Shown: piece after piece, positions 16,797 to 24,703 of the stretch
How positions within the stretch are numbered: the first letter of the stretch is position 1
Layout: each line of letters starts with the position of its first letter
From: Rhodoferax sp.
Lineage (GTDB): Bacteria > Pseudomonadota > Gammaproteobacteria > Burkholderiales > Burkholderiaceae_C
Length of the DNA stretch: 37,927 nt
Assembly (NCBI GenBank): GCA_018061265.1
Contig: JAGOUM010000024.1
Span: 1 to 37,927 of the forward strand
Reading direction: 5' to 3'
Position numbers and translations under genes: made by a program
The notes under the pieces: model-generated
Told to the model about the DNA's origin: nothing
Database searches by the model: none
What the model saw: only the letters and a program-made list of their open reading frames with translations

Positions 16797-18035
16797 ATGA
16801 CAGAAACTCCATTACCCGCGCTCGGATGGGCGCAGCGATTCAGCACCTTATGGATGGATCTGCGCCGTTTTCCCTGGCGCAACACCGCCATCACGCTGCG
16901 TGAGCGCTTTCGTGAGGACCGGCTGGGCCTGACGGCCAGCAGCCTGACCTTTACCACCATCATTTCGCTGGTGCCATTGTTTACCGTGTTTCTGGCGGTG
17001 TTTACCGCATTCCCGATATTTGCCAAGTTCCAGGACGTGCTGCAGAAATGGCTGGTCGAGAGCCTGATTCCCGAGAATATTGCGCGCCAGGTGCTGGGCT
17101 ACCTGACGCAGTTTGCCGGCAAGGCCAGCCGCCTGGGCAGCGCCGGAGTGGCGGTGCTGTTCATCACCGCGCTGGCCCTGGTGCTGACCATCGACCGCAC
17201 GCTCAACAGCATCTGGCGCGTGCGCCGGCCACGTCCGCTGGGCCAGCGTGTGCTGGTGTACTGGGCGGTGGTGACACTCGGCCCGCTGCTGCTGGCGGTC
17301 AGCCTGAGTATCACCTCTTATGCGGTATCGGCATCGAAAGGTCTGGTGGGCGTGATGCCAGGCGGTGTTCAGTTGCTGCTGGACAGCCTGCAGTTCCTGA
17401 TGCTGGCCTGGGGTATGGCCGCGCTGTACCGCTACGTGCCCAACACCCAGGTGCGCTGGGGCCATGCCTGGGCCGGCGGACTGTTTGTCGCCGCCGGGTT
17501 GGAACTGGCCAAGGCGGTGCTGGTGCTGTACCTGAGCAAGGTGCCCACCTATTCGGTGCTTTACGGCGCATTCGCCACGGTGCCGATCCTGCTGGTGTGG
17601 ATTTATGTGGCCTGGGTCATTGTGTTGTTGGGAGCGGTGATCGCTGCCTACCTGCCAAGCCTGCTGATGGGTGTTCAGCGCCGCGCCAGGGCCCATGGCT
17701 GGCAGTTCCTGCTGGCGCTCGAGACCCTGCAGCAGCTGGCGACCCTGCGCGCCGATCCGGGTAAGGGCCTGAGCCTGGAGCGTCTGAGCGCCTTGTTGCA
17801 AGTGGATTCATTGCAGCTGGAGCCGGTGATCGAGGCATTGATCACACTTGACTGGATTGGCCAGCTGCAGGAAGACCGCGCGGACGCGCAGGCGCGGCTG
17901 GTTCTGCTTGCTGACCCTGACACCACCCTGCTTGCTCCCCTGCTCGAAGCTTTGCTGTTGCGCCACGAGCCCAACACTGAAAATTTATGGAGAAGTGGCC
18001 GCTGGCGCTTGATCAGCTTGCGTGAAGCGCTATAA
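16797..18035 (+). CDS. YihY/virulence factor BrkB family membrane protein
   Basis: 412-residue inner-membrane protein of the YihY/BrkB (UPF0761) family. Residues about 35-270 carry about six hydrophobic segments with the family features LTASSLTFTTIISLVPLFTV near the start, LTIDRTLNSIWRVRRPRPL in the middle, YRYVPNTQVRWGHAWAGGL, and YGAFATVPILLVWIYVAW. The last ~130 residues are soluble and resemble a winged-helix-like tail found in longer betaproteobacterial members. E. coli YihY lacks it at about 290 residues. The molecular function is unknown; an early link to RNase BN was withdrawn. The start is the ATG at 16797-16799. The stop abuts an A/T-rich stretch before the convergent hydrolase gene. 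Confidence 0.88.
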   Translation: MTETPLPALGWAQRFSTLWMDLRRFPWRNTAITLRERFREDRLGLTASSLTFTTIISLVPLFTVFLAVFTAFPIFAKFQDVLQKWLVESLIPENIARQVLGYLTQFAGKASRLGSAGVAVLFITALALVLTIDRTLNSIWRVRRPRPLGQRVLVYWAVVTLGPLLLAVSLSITSYAVSASKGLVGVMPGGVQLLLDSLQFLMLAWGMAALYRYVPNTQVRWGHAWAGGLFVAAGLELAKAVLVLYLSKVPTYSVLYGAFATVPILLVWIYVAWVIVLLGAVIAAYLPSLLMGVQRRARAHGWQFLLALETLQQLATLRADPGKGLSLERLSALLQVDSLQLEPVIEALITLDWIGQLQEDRADAQARLVLLADPDTTLLAPLLEALLLRHEPNTENLWRSGRWRLISLREAL

Positions 18036-18073
18036 AAATAGATCCATCGGCGTGCGCCTCTGGCAATCGGCTT

Positions 18074-18892
18074 CTATTTCTCCAAAAAACTGCGCAGTGC
18101 GCTCAGTGTCTGCTCCGGTGCCTCGGTCATCTGGTTGTGGCCAACCGGTACGGTGGCGACCCGTACCGCTTTGCCAGCGGCCCGGGCGGCGTTGATCAGG
18201 CCTTGTGCCGCTTTGGGCGGTGTCATCTGGTCTGATTCTCCCAGCACAAACAGCACCGGACAGCCAATCTGCGCCACCGCGGTCTCGCCGTTGCGGTAAC
18301 TGTCACAGGCGACAAAGCCCCGGTGAAACACGTTGACCGACCGGTTGCTGGCAAGCACGCGCCGCGCCAGTGCCATTGACGCGCCATAAACCCAGGTGCC
18401 CGGCCCCAACGCCGACGGCGGTGGCGCCAGGGTGCTGCGAGAAAACACGTTGACAAGTTTGATGGCGTCCTCGGGCGCGTTGAGCGACGCCGTCAGCAGC
18501 GCCGGTGACACCCGCATCGGGTGCGCCGTGCCGATCAGTACCAGGTGGCTGATGCGTGACCCCAGGCGTGCGGCGGCTTCCAGCGCGATCAGTGAACCCC
18601 AACTGTGGCCCACCAGTGCTGCCTTTGGCACCCCGGCGGCGTCGAGCAGCGCGGCAATAAAGTCGGCAGCCTGCTCGACGCTGGACGGTGCCTCTCCGGC
18701 GCTGCGGCAGTGGCCGGGCAGATCGATGGCCAGTACATTGAAGCCGTGGTGTGCCAGATAGCGGCTTTGCAGAATCCAGACACTGTGGTCGTTGAGTACC
18801 CCATGAATCAACACCACGGTGGGCTTGCCGGCATCAAAAGCTTTGCCGCCGGTGTAACAGTAGGTGGCTGCGTGATTGACTGTCAGTTCCAT
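18074..18892 (-). CDS. Alpha/beta hydrolase
   Basis: 272-residue alpha/beta-hydrolase fold protein. The oxyanion-hole strand reads VVLIHGVLNDHSVW, the nucleophile elbow is VGHSWGS (Ser near residue 98), the acid is probably the Asp in FVLGESDQMTPP, and the catalytic His is in VPVGHNQMTEAP. No signal peptide is visible, so it is likely cytoplasmic. The substrate is unknown. It lies 57 bases after metY on the same strand, with repeat copy E between them. A homoserine acyltransferase role was considered because of metY, but the size and motifs fit a generic esterase-type hydrolase better. Confidence 0.88.
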   Translation of the reverse strand: MELTVNHAATYCYTGGKAFDAGKPTVVLIHGVLNDHSVWILQSRYLAHHGFNVLAIDLPGHCRSAGEAPSSVEQAADFIAALLDAAGVPKAALVGHSWGSLIALEAAARLGSRISHLVLIGTAHPMRVSPALLTASLNAPEDAIKLVNVFSRSTLAPPPSALGPGTWVYGASMALARRVLASNRSVNVFHRGFVACDSYRNGETAVAQIGCPVLFVLGESDQMTPPKAAQGLINAARAAGKAVRVATVPVGHNQMTEAPEQTLSALRSFLEK

Positions 18893-18915
18893 GGCTTACT
18901 CTGAAAATTTGAACA

Positions 18916-18964
18916 AAAATGGCTTCTAGCGCAATGCGGGTGTGCATTTCTAGCTATCAAGATT
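18916..18964 (+). repeat. Dispersed intergenic repeat, copy E (contains the metY stop)
   Basis: Left arm AAAATGGCTTCTAGCGC, right arm TCTAGCTATCAAGATT, with AATGC and GCATT as an internal stem. Read on the minus strand, it encodes the last residues of MetY (Leu-Asp-Ser) and the stop TAG at 18950-18952. The element spans most of the 57-base metY-hydrolase gap. Confidence 0.65.
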
Positions 18965-20260
18965 GCCAGCCTTTGCGGCCACTTTGAGGGCGCGTTGAAG
19001 ATCGTCAATCAGGTCATCGGCGTCTTCCAGACCAATGCTCAGGCGGATCGTGCCCTGGCCGATGCCAGCGGCGGCCAGCGCCTGGTCATCCATGCGGAAA
19101 TGGGTGGTGCTGGCCGGGTGGATCACCAGACTGCGGCAGTCACCCACGTTGGCCAGATGGCTGAAAACCTTGAGACTTTCGACAAAAACCTTGCCCTGGG
19201 TACGGCTGCCTTTGAGGTCAAAGCTGAACACCGAGCCCGCGCCGCGTGGCAGCAGTTGCCGCGCCAGCGCGTGGCTGGGATGTTGTTCCAGCATCGGATG
19301 ACCCACACGCGCCACCAGCGGCTGGCTGGCCAGAAAGGCCACCACTTTCTCGGTGTTTTGCATGTGACGGTTCATGCGCAGCGACAGTGTTTCGATGCCT
19401 TGCAGGATCAGCCAGGCCGAATGCGGGCTCAGGCAGGCGCCAAAATCGCGCAGTCCCTCGCGCCGGGCACGCAGCAAAAAGGCACCCACGGTCGATTCTT
19501 CAGAAAACACCATGTTGTGAAAGCCGTCATACGCCTGTGTCAGCTCGGCAAACCTGCCGCTGGTGTCCCAGTCAAAACTGCCACCATCAACCACCAACCC
19601 GCCGATCACCGTGCCATGCCCGCTCAGAAATTTGGTGGCCGAGTGGTACACCAGATCGGCCCCGTGCTCCAGGGGCCGGATCAGCCACGGCGTGGTCAGG
19701 GTCGAGTCCACCAGCAGTGGCACACCGGCGTCGTGGGCGATCGCGGCCACGGTGGGAATGTCCAGCACATCCAGGCCCGGGTTGCCCACCGTCTCGCCAA
19801 AAAACAGCCGGGTGTTGGGTCGCACCGCCGCACGCCAGGCGTCGATGTCACCCGGTTTCACAAAGGTGGTCTCAATGCCAAAGCGCCTGAGGGTGTAGTT
19901 CAGCAGGTTTTGTGAGCCACCGTACAGCGCGGTGCTGGCCACGATGTGGCTGCCTGCTCCCATCAGTGTGGCAATGCTCAGGTGCAGCGCCGCCTGGCCG
20001 CTGGCCACCGAGATGGCACCAATGCCACCCTCCAGTGCGGCGATGCGTTGCTCCAGCACCGCGTTGGTGGGGTTGCTGATGCGCGAGTAAACATGGCCGG
20101 CGCGCTCCAGGTTAAACAGGGCGGCAGCGTGGTCACTGGACTCGAACACAAAGGAGGTGCTGAGGTGAATGGGCACGGCGCGTGCGCCTGTGGCAGGGTC
20201 AGGGGCGGCACCCGCATGCAGCGCAAGGGTGTCAAAACCGGGGTCGGAGTAGCCAGACAT
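18950..20260 (-). CDS. metY: O-acetylhomoserine aminocarboxypropyltransferase (sulfhydrylase)
   Basis: 436-residue PLP enzyme of the Cys/Met metabolism family, converting O-acetylhomoserine and sulfide to homocysteine in direct sulfhydrylation. It shows FDTLALHAGAAPDPATGARA, STSFVFESSDHAAALF, YSRISNPTNAVLEQRIAALE, the PLP lysine in HSATKFLSGHGT near residue 210, and RLSIGLEDADDLIDDL at the end. The length fits MetY rather than shorter MetB/MetC. The start is the ATG at 20258-20260 with an AGGAAC ribosome binding site. The final three codons and stop lie inside repeat copy E, so the C-terminus Asn-Leu-Asp-Ser appears to be repeat-derived. Confidence 0.94.
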   Translation of the reverse strand: MSGYSDPGFDTLALHAGAAPDPATGARAVPIHLSTSFVFESSDHAAALFNLERAGHVYSRISNPTNAVLEQRIAALEGGIGAISVASGQAALHLSIATLMGAGSHIVASTALYGGSQNLLNYTLRRFGIETTFVKPGDIDAWRAAVRPNTRLFFGETVGNPGLDVLDIPTVAAIAHDAGVPLLVDSTLTTPWLIRPLEHGADLVYHSATKFLSGHGTVIGGLVVDGGSFDWDTSGRFAELTQAYDGFHNMVFSEESTVGAFLLRARREGLRDFGACLSPHSAWLILQGIETLSLRMNRHMQNTEKVVAFLASQPLVARVGHPMLEQHPSHALARQLLPRGAGSVFSFDLKGSRTQGKVFVESLKVFSHLANVGDCRSLVIHPASTTHFRMDDQALAAAGIGQGTIRLSIGLEDADDLIDDLQRALKVAAKAGNLDS

Positions 20261-20344
20261 GGTGTTCCTGAAGGTGGCAGACAACAAAAACTGAAAAACG
20301 CATTCTGCCCGTGTTTGTTTGATCCAAGTTAAGCTGCAAACCCA

Positions 20345-20365
20345 TTGTGCAGGCAAAATGCACCA
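20345..20365. promoter_or_regulatory. Imperfect dyad between divergent metY and GGDEF genes
   Basis: TTGTGCA and TGCACCA, separated by 7 bases, form an imperfect inverted repeat (six of seven positions complementary) in the 158-base divergent intergenic region. It could bind a regulator of either gene. The spacing does not match the NtrC consensus. The rest of the region shows AT-rich stretches but no convincing promoter hexamers. Confidence 0.25.
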
Positions 20366-20418
20366 TATTAGGGAGCAATTATTGAGGAACCCGCACCGTC
20401 ATGGGTAAGTGCTGAGAC

Positions 20419-22404
20419 ATGTCAAGCCGCTGGATTGCCCAGATCGAAGGATACCGGGGCTGGAAGATGCGCGTGGCCATCATCTTGGCCGCGGTGGTGC
20501 TGGCGGAGATCATTGTTTCGGGCATGCAATGGCTGCTCAAGGGCGAGATCACCTATGACTATCTGGTGACCGGTCTGGTGGCCGCCGCCGTGGTGGCACC
20601 GGTCACGCTGTCCATACTGACGCGCTTGCTCGATGAATTGGCGCTCAGCCGGCAACATGCCTTGCAGGTCCATGCTCGCACCGAGTTCAATCTCGGCCTG
20701 GCCATCGAAGCCGCTCAGATGGTGTTGTGGGACATCGACTTTGTGACCGGTCAATTGCGACTTGATGGTTCACGCCTGCCCTGGCTGGGGTTGTCGGCGG
20801 ACAGCCAGATCAGTAAGCTGAAGCACTGGCTGGCGCTGATTCACCCTGACGATCAGTCTCTGTTTGAATCCCGGATTCAGTTGTCGCGGCACACCCGTGT
20901 GCCGGGTCTCCGAATGGAATACCGAATCGCCCAGGCCAACGGCAGTTGGGGCTGGGTTGTAACGCGCGGGCGGGCCATCACCCGCGACGAGCACGGCACG
21001 GTGTTGACGGCCACGGGTGCCTGCTTCAACATCACACCACGCAAGGAGGCAGAACTGGCACTGCGCGCAAGTGAGCAAAAAAGCCACGACCTGGCCAAAC
21101 TGCTCAGGCTGATCAGCGACAACGTGCCCGACATGATCTGGGCCAAAGACCTGCACAAACGTTACCTGTTTGCCAACAAGGCCATCTGTGACCAGCTGCT
21201 GTTTGCCACCAGTACCGATGAGCCCGTGGGGCGCAGCGATCTGGACTTTGCGCAGCGCGAACGCAACAGCCGCCCGGGCGACCCGTTATGGCACACCTTT
21301 GGTGAGTTGTGCCAGGACTCCGATACCCTGACTCTGTCCAGAGGCTCTGCATCGCAGTTTGATGAATTTGGCAATGTGCGCGGCCAGTTCATGTTTCTTG
21401 ATGTACACAAGGCACCGTTGATCAACGACCTGGGCGAGATTGTCGGGGTGGTCGGATCGGCCCGCAATGTGACTGCGCAAAAGGCGGCAGAGGACAAGCT
21501 GCGCCTGGCCTCTCTGGTGCTGGAGAACAGTGGCGAGGCCATGATGGTGACCGACCCTGATAACGCCATTGTGGAGATCAATCCCGCCTTTACCCGATTG
21601 ACGGGGTACAGCCGTGACGAGGTGCTGGGCAAAAATCCGGCCGTCCTGCATTCCGGACGCCAGACACCCGCGTTTTACCGTGACATGTGGCGCGAAATTG
21701 ACGACACCGGGCGCTGGCAGGGTGAGTTGTGGAACAAGCGAAAAGACGGCAGTTGTTATGCGCAGTGGCAAACCATCAGCACCATCCGGCACCCGGACGG
21801 GTCCGTGCAATGCCGGGTTGGCCTGTTCTCGGACATCACCGACAAAAAAATAGCACAGGAGCTGATCTGGTCACAGGCCAACTACGATCAGCTGACACGG
21901 CTGCCCAACCGTAGCATGTTCCAGGACCGGTTGACCCAGGAGATCAAGAAAACCCAGCGCAGCGGGAAAAAGCTGGCGCTGCTGTTTATCGACCTTGACA
22001 ATTTCAAGGTGGTCAATGACACACTGGGTCACGACGTGGGCGATCTGCTGCTGGTGGAGACAGCGCAGCGCATCACAGGCTGTGTGCGCGAATCGGACAC
22101 GGTTGCGCGGCTGGGGGGTGATGAATTTACCGTGATTCTGGCCAGCATTGACGATCCGGGGCGGGTCGAACGGATTGCGAAGAACATTGTTCAGGCTTTG
22201 TTGTTGCCATTCTCATTGAATGGCGACGTGGTCAATATCTCGGCAAGTATTGGTATCGCCTTGTACCCTGATGACGCCACCAGCATGGATGAGTTGCTCA
22301 GGGATGCAGACCATGCCATGTACGCCGCAAAAAACGCCGGTCGAAACCGGTTCAGCTATTTCAACCGGTCGACAAGCCGGGTCGACGAACCAGTATCATC
22401 CTGA
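20419..22404 (+). CDS. PAS-containing diguanylate cyclase (GGDEF)
   Basis: 661-residue membrane-anchored diguanylate cyclase. Two hydrophobic segments (about 15-75) precede three PAS domains: about 95-215 (PAS_3-like, ending NITPRKEAE), about 225-350 (DNVPDMIWAKDLHKRYLFAN) and about 355-475 (MMVTDPDNAIVEINPAFTRL). The GGDEF domain begins with NYDQLTRLPNRSMFQDRL. The active-site motif ARLGGDEF lies near residue 565, preceded at the right spacing by Arg-Glu-Ser-Asp, an intact RxxD inhibitory site. There is no EAL domain. It should make cyclic-di-GMP and be feedback inhibited. It is transcribed divergently from metY. Confidence 0.93.
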   Translation: MSSRWIAQIEGYRGWKMRVAIILAAVVLAEIIVSGMQWLLKGEITYDYLVTGLVAAAVVAPVTLSILTRLLDELALSRQHALQVHARTEFNLGLAIEAAQMVLWDIDFVTGQLRLDGSRLPWLGLSADSQISKLKHWLALIHPDDQSLFESRIQLSRHTRVPGLRMEYRIAQANGSWGWVVTRGRAITRDEHGTVLTATGACFNITPRKEAELALRASEQKSHDLAKLLRLISDNVPDMIWAKDLHKRYLFANKAICDQLLFATSTDEPVGRSDLDFAQRERNSRPGDPLWHTFGELCQDSDTLTLSRGSASQFDEFGNVRGQFMFLDVHKAPLINDLGEIVGVVGSARNVTAQKAAEDKLRLASLVLENSGEAMMVTDPDNAIVEINPAFTRLTGYSRDEVLGKNPAVLHSGRQTPAFYRDMWREIDDTGRWQGELWNKRKDGSCYAQWQTISTIRHPDGSVQCRVGLFSDITDKKIAQELIWSQANYDQLTRLPNRSMFQDRLTQEIKKTQRSGKKLALLFIDLDNFKVVNDTLGHDVGDLLLVETAQRITGCVRESDTVARLGGDEFTVILASIDDPGRVERIAKNIVQALLLPFSLNGDVVNISASIGIALYPDDATSMDELLRDADHAMYAAKNAGRNRFSYFNRSTSRVDEPVSS

Positions 22405-22485
22405 TTGACGGCGCGAACTTTGCCATTAAGATGAAAGCCTCTGGCGCGTCGGCAGCGATGGCCAATACTGAACACGAGGAAGCAC

Positions 22486-22950
22486 ATGAAAGTCAGCGAT
22501 ATTTTGCGCATCAAGGGCAGCACGCTCTACACCTCCAACCCGGATGAATCCCTGATCAGTGCCCTGGGGCTGATGGCGGAGCGGGACATTGGCTCGCTGG
22601 TGATCATGGAGCACGGTGAACTGGTGGGTATGCTAACGGTGCGTGAGCTCACCCAGGTGCTGGTGAAGACCGGCGGCAACATCAGTAAAACCATCGTCCG
22701 TACCGCCATGGACGACCACCCGCTGACCTGCACCATGGAAACTGACATGGACGAGGTGCGCCGCATGATGCTTGACCGCCACGCCCGTTACATGCCGGTG
22801 ATGGACAAACGGATGCTGATGGGGGTGATCAGTTTTCACGATGTGGCCAGGGCTGTGGTTGACAGCCAGAACTTTGAGAACAAGATGCTCAAGGCCTATA
22901 TTCACGACTGGCCCGAAGGCAGCGCGCCGGACGAATCACCCAAGCTGTAG
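22486..22950 (+). CDS. CBS-pair domain protein
   Basis: 154-residue soluble protein made of two CBS motifs (about 8-60 and 75-130). They carry typical repeats ALGLMAERDIGSLVIMEHGE, VGMLTVRELTQVL, VRRMMLDRHARYMPVMD and LMGVISFHDVARAVV. CBS pairs bind adenine nucleotides or other ligands and act as sensors; the partner here is unknown. The ATG has a GAGGAAG ribosome binding site. The gene is 81 bases after the diguanylate cyclase and 50 bases before aroC on the same strand. Confidence 0.9.
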   Translation: MKVSDILRIKGSTLYTSNPDESLISALGLMAERDIGSLVIMEHGELVGMLTVRELTQVLVKTGGNISKTIVRTAMDDHPLTCTMETDMDEVRRMMLDRHARYMPVMDKRMLMGVISFHDVARAVVDSQNFENKMLKAYIHDWPEGSAPDESPKL

Positions 22951-22986
22951 AAACATCGGCGGCGCACGCAGCGCCAAGCGCTCTGG

Positions 22987-22992
22987 GATAAT
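22987..22992 (+). promoter_or_regulatory. Possible -10 box close to the aroC start
   Basis: GATAAT ends 8 bases before the aroC ATG, and no Shine-Dalgarno sequence is present. If used as a -10 box, transcription would begin within about one to three bases of the ATG, giving a nearly leaderless mRNA. The -35 region is poor. A short inverted repeat AGCGC-CAA-GCGCT (22970-22982) lies just upstream. Confidence 0.3.
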
Positions 22993-23000
22993 CTGGGCCC

Positions 23001-24098
23001 ATGAGCGGAAACACCTTCGGAACCCTATTTGCTGTCACCAACTTTGGTGAATCCCATGGCCCGGCCATTGGCTGCGTCATCGACGGTTGTCCGCCGGGCA
23101 TGGACCTGTGCGAGGCAGACATCCAGCATGACCTGGACCGGCGCCGCCCTGGTACCAGCAAATTTGTCACCCAGCGCAATGAGCCGGACGCGGTTGAGAT
23201 CCTGTCCGGTGTGTACCAGGGCAAAACCACGGGCACTCCCATTTGCCTGCTGATCAAAAACACCGACCAGCGCAGCAAGGACTACGGCAATATTGTTCGG
23301 ACCTTCCGGCCCGGCCATGCGGACTACGCCTACTTCCAGAAATACGGCCTGCGCGACCCGCGTGGGGGTGGCCGGTCCAGCGCGCGCCTTACCGCGCCTA
23401 CCGTGGCGGCCGGGGCGGTGGCAAAAAAGTGGCTGTTTGAGAAATACGGCACGGTCTTTCGCGGTTGCATGACACAAATCGGCAGTGTCCCGATTGGCTT
23501 TGAGTCCTGGGAGCATGTGCCCAACAATCCGTTTTTTGCGCCGGCGGCCGATGTGTCGGCACTGGAGAGTTACATGAACGCCTTGCGCAAGAGTGGCGAC
23601 TCCTGCGGCGCACGCCTGCGGGTGAGCGCCGCCAATGTACCGGTGGGTTTGGGCGAGCCCCTGTACGACAAGATGGACGCCGACATTGCCTTCGCCATGA
23701 TGGGTATCAACGCCGTCAAAGGGGTGGAAATCGGCGCGGGCTTTGCCTGTGTCGCGGCTTTGGGCAGCAGCCACGGTGATGCGCTGTCGCCAGCTGGCTT
23801 CAAAAGCAACAACGCCGGTGGCACGCTGGGTGGCATCACCAGCGGACAGGACCTGGAGGTGTCGATTGCCATCAAGCCAACCAGTTCGATCCTGATCCCG
23901 CGCTCGTCCATCGACATCACCGGCGAGCCGACAGAAGTGATCACCAAGGGCCGCCATGACCCGTGTGTGGGGATTCGCGCCACGCCCATCGCCGAGGCCA
24001 TGCTGGCCCTGGTGGTGATGGACCACGCCTTGCGCCATCGCGCCCAGTGTGGCGATGTGCAGTCGGGTCTGGCACCGATTGCGGCACACCATCGTTGA
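23001..24098 (+). CDS. aroC: Chorismate synthase
   Basis: 365-residue AroC, the last enzyme of the shikimate pathway. It converts EPSP to chorismate with reduced FMN. Signature regions are [49 protein letters not shown], the FMN-binding [15 protein letters not shown], and [17 protein letters not shown]. The length is normal. The ATG at 23001-23003 lacks a ribosome binding site but sits just after a -10-like GATAAT. TrhP, encoded about 600 bases downstream, is described as prephenate-dependent in E. coli, and prephenate derives from chorismate. This metabolic link may be coincidental. Confidence 0.97.
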   Translation: MSGNTFGTLFAVTNFGESHGPAIGCVIDGCPPGMDLCEADIQHDLDRRRPGTSKFVTQRNEPDAVEILSGVYQGKTTGTPICLLIKNTDQRSKDYGNIVRTFRPGHADYAYFQKYGLRDPRGGGRSSARLTAPTVAAGAVAKKWLFEKYGTVFRGCMTQIGSVPIGFESWEHVPNNPFFAPAADVSALESYMNALRKSGDSCGARLRVSAANVPVGLGEPLYDKMDADIAFAMMGINAVKGVEIGAGFACVAALGSSHGDALSPAGFKSNNAGGTLGGITSGQDLEVSIAIKPTSSILIPRSSIDITGEPTEVITKGRHDPCVGIRATPIAEAMLALVVMDHALRHRAQCGDVQSGLAPIAAHHR

Positions 24099-24119
24099 TG
24101 ACTTGCAGAACATATCGTT

Positions 24120-24389
24120 ATGCCCACCATTAGCATCTTCTACGGTATTGTGATTGCCATGTATTTCAGGGATGTTCAACGGCACCACTTGCCGCACATC
24201 CATGCACGCTATCAAGACGCCAATGCGGTTTTTTCCATTGAAGACGCCAGCTTGCTCGATGGCGAATTTCCACCCAACAAAACCCGACTGGTGCAGGCCT
24301 GGATCGAAATTCACCGCGAAGACCTGCAGGCTGATTGGGCGCTGGCCGTCAACGGTGAAGAGCCGTTTCGCATTCCGCCGTTGCAATAA
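24120..24389 (+). CDS. DUF4160 domain protein
   Basis: 89-residue protein with the DUF4160 pattern: MPTISIFYGIVIAMYFRDVQ, then HLPHIHARYQDANAVFSIED, and the C-terminal QAWIEIHREDL. The family function is not established. Together with the following DUF2442 gene it forms a pair often found together. The pair has been discussed as toxin-antitoxin-like, but I know of no firm evidence. The gene is 21 bases after aroC, and the DUF2442 ATG is 10 bases after its stop. Confidence 0.85.
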   Translation: MPTISIFYGIVIAMYFRDVQRHHLPHIHARYQDANAVFSIEDASLLDGEFPPNKTRLVQAWIEIHREDLQADWALAVNGEEPFRIPPLQ

Positions 24390-24399
24390 GGATGACATC

Positions 24400-24642
24400 A
24401 TGTTGCTTGATGTTGTGAAAGTCACGCCCAGCGAGCACCGCTGGTTGGTGCTGGATTTTGAAAACGGCGAAAAACGCTGCTTTGACATGCGGCCACTTCT
24501 GGATCAGAAACCTTGGGATCGCATCAAATCAGCCACTTTGTTTGAACGGGTTTTTATTGAAAACGGTACAGTCGCGTGGCCCGGCAATATCGACATTGCC
24601 CCGGAAACGCTGTATGACTTGTCTGTACCGGTGCCGTCTTGA
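24400..24642 (+). CDS. DUF2442 domain protein
   Basis: 80-residue protein (MLLDVVKVTP to YDLSVPVPS) with the DUF2442 features: a short beta-rich N-terminus, DFENGEKRCFDMRPLLD, and the end motif GTVAWPGNIDIAPETLYDLS. The ATG at 24400-24402 has a good AAGGATG ribosome binding site that overlaps the DUF4160 stop region, indicating an operon. A longer frame through the DUF4160 gene exists but is a shadow. The function is unknown. Related proteins pair with DUF4160 or appear as partners of small toxins. Confidence 0.83.
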   Translation: MLLDVVKVTPSEHRWLVLDFENGEKRCFDMRPLLDQKPWDRIKSATLFERVFIENGTVAWPGNIDIAPETLYDLSVPVPS

Positions 24643-24703
24643 TGAACCCGTCCATCGAGCGACGCACCGAAAATTTTTCTCCCTTCGACGCGTAAGACCA
24701 ACC

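Noticed and set aside
18027-18076. A possible degenerate repeat copy between the yihY-like and hydrolase genes (GCGCTATAAAAATAG and GCGCCTCTGGC blocks)
   Set aside because: Blocks of the repeat are present but their order and spacing do not match the other copies.
20359-20377. TGCACCA followed by GGGAGCA resembling an NtrC binding site before the GGDEF gene
   Set aside because: The half-sites are two bases too far apart for the TGCACC-N5-GGTGCA pattern and the right half has mismatches.
22434-22458. AAAGCCTCTGGCGCG before the CBS gene as another repeat copy
   Set aside because: Only the left arm is similar and no right arm follows, so it could be chance.
23025-24488. A 487-codon minus-strand open frame opposite aroC
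   Set aside because: aroC on the plus strand is unambiguous and the antisense product has no domain features.
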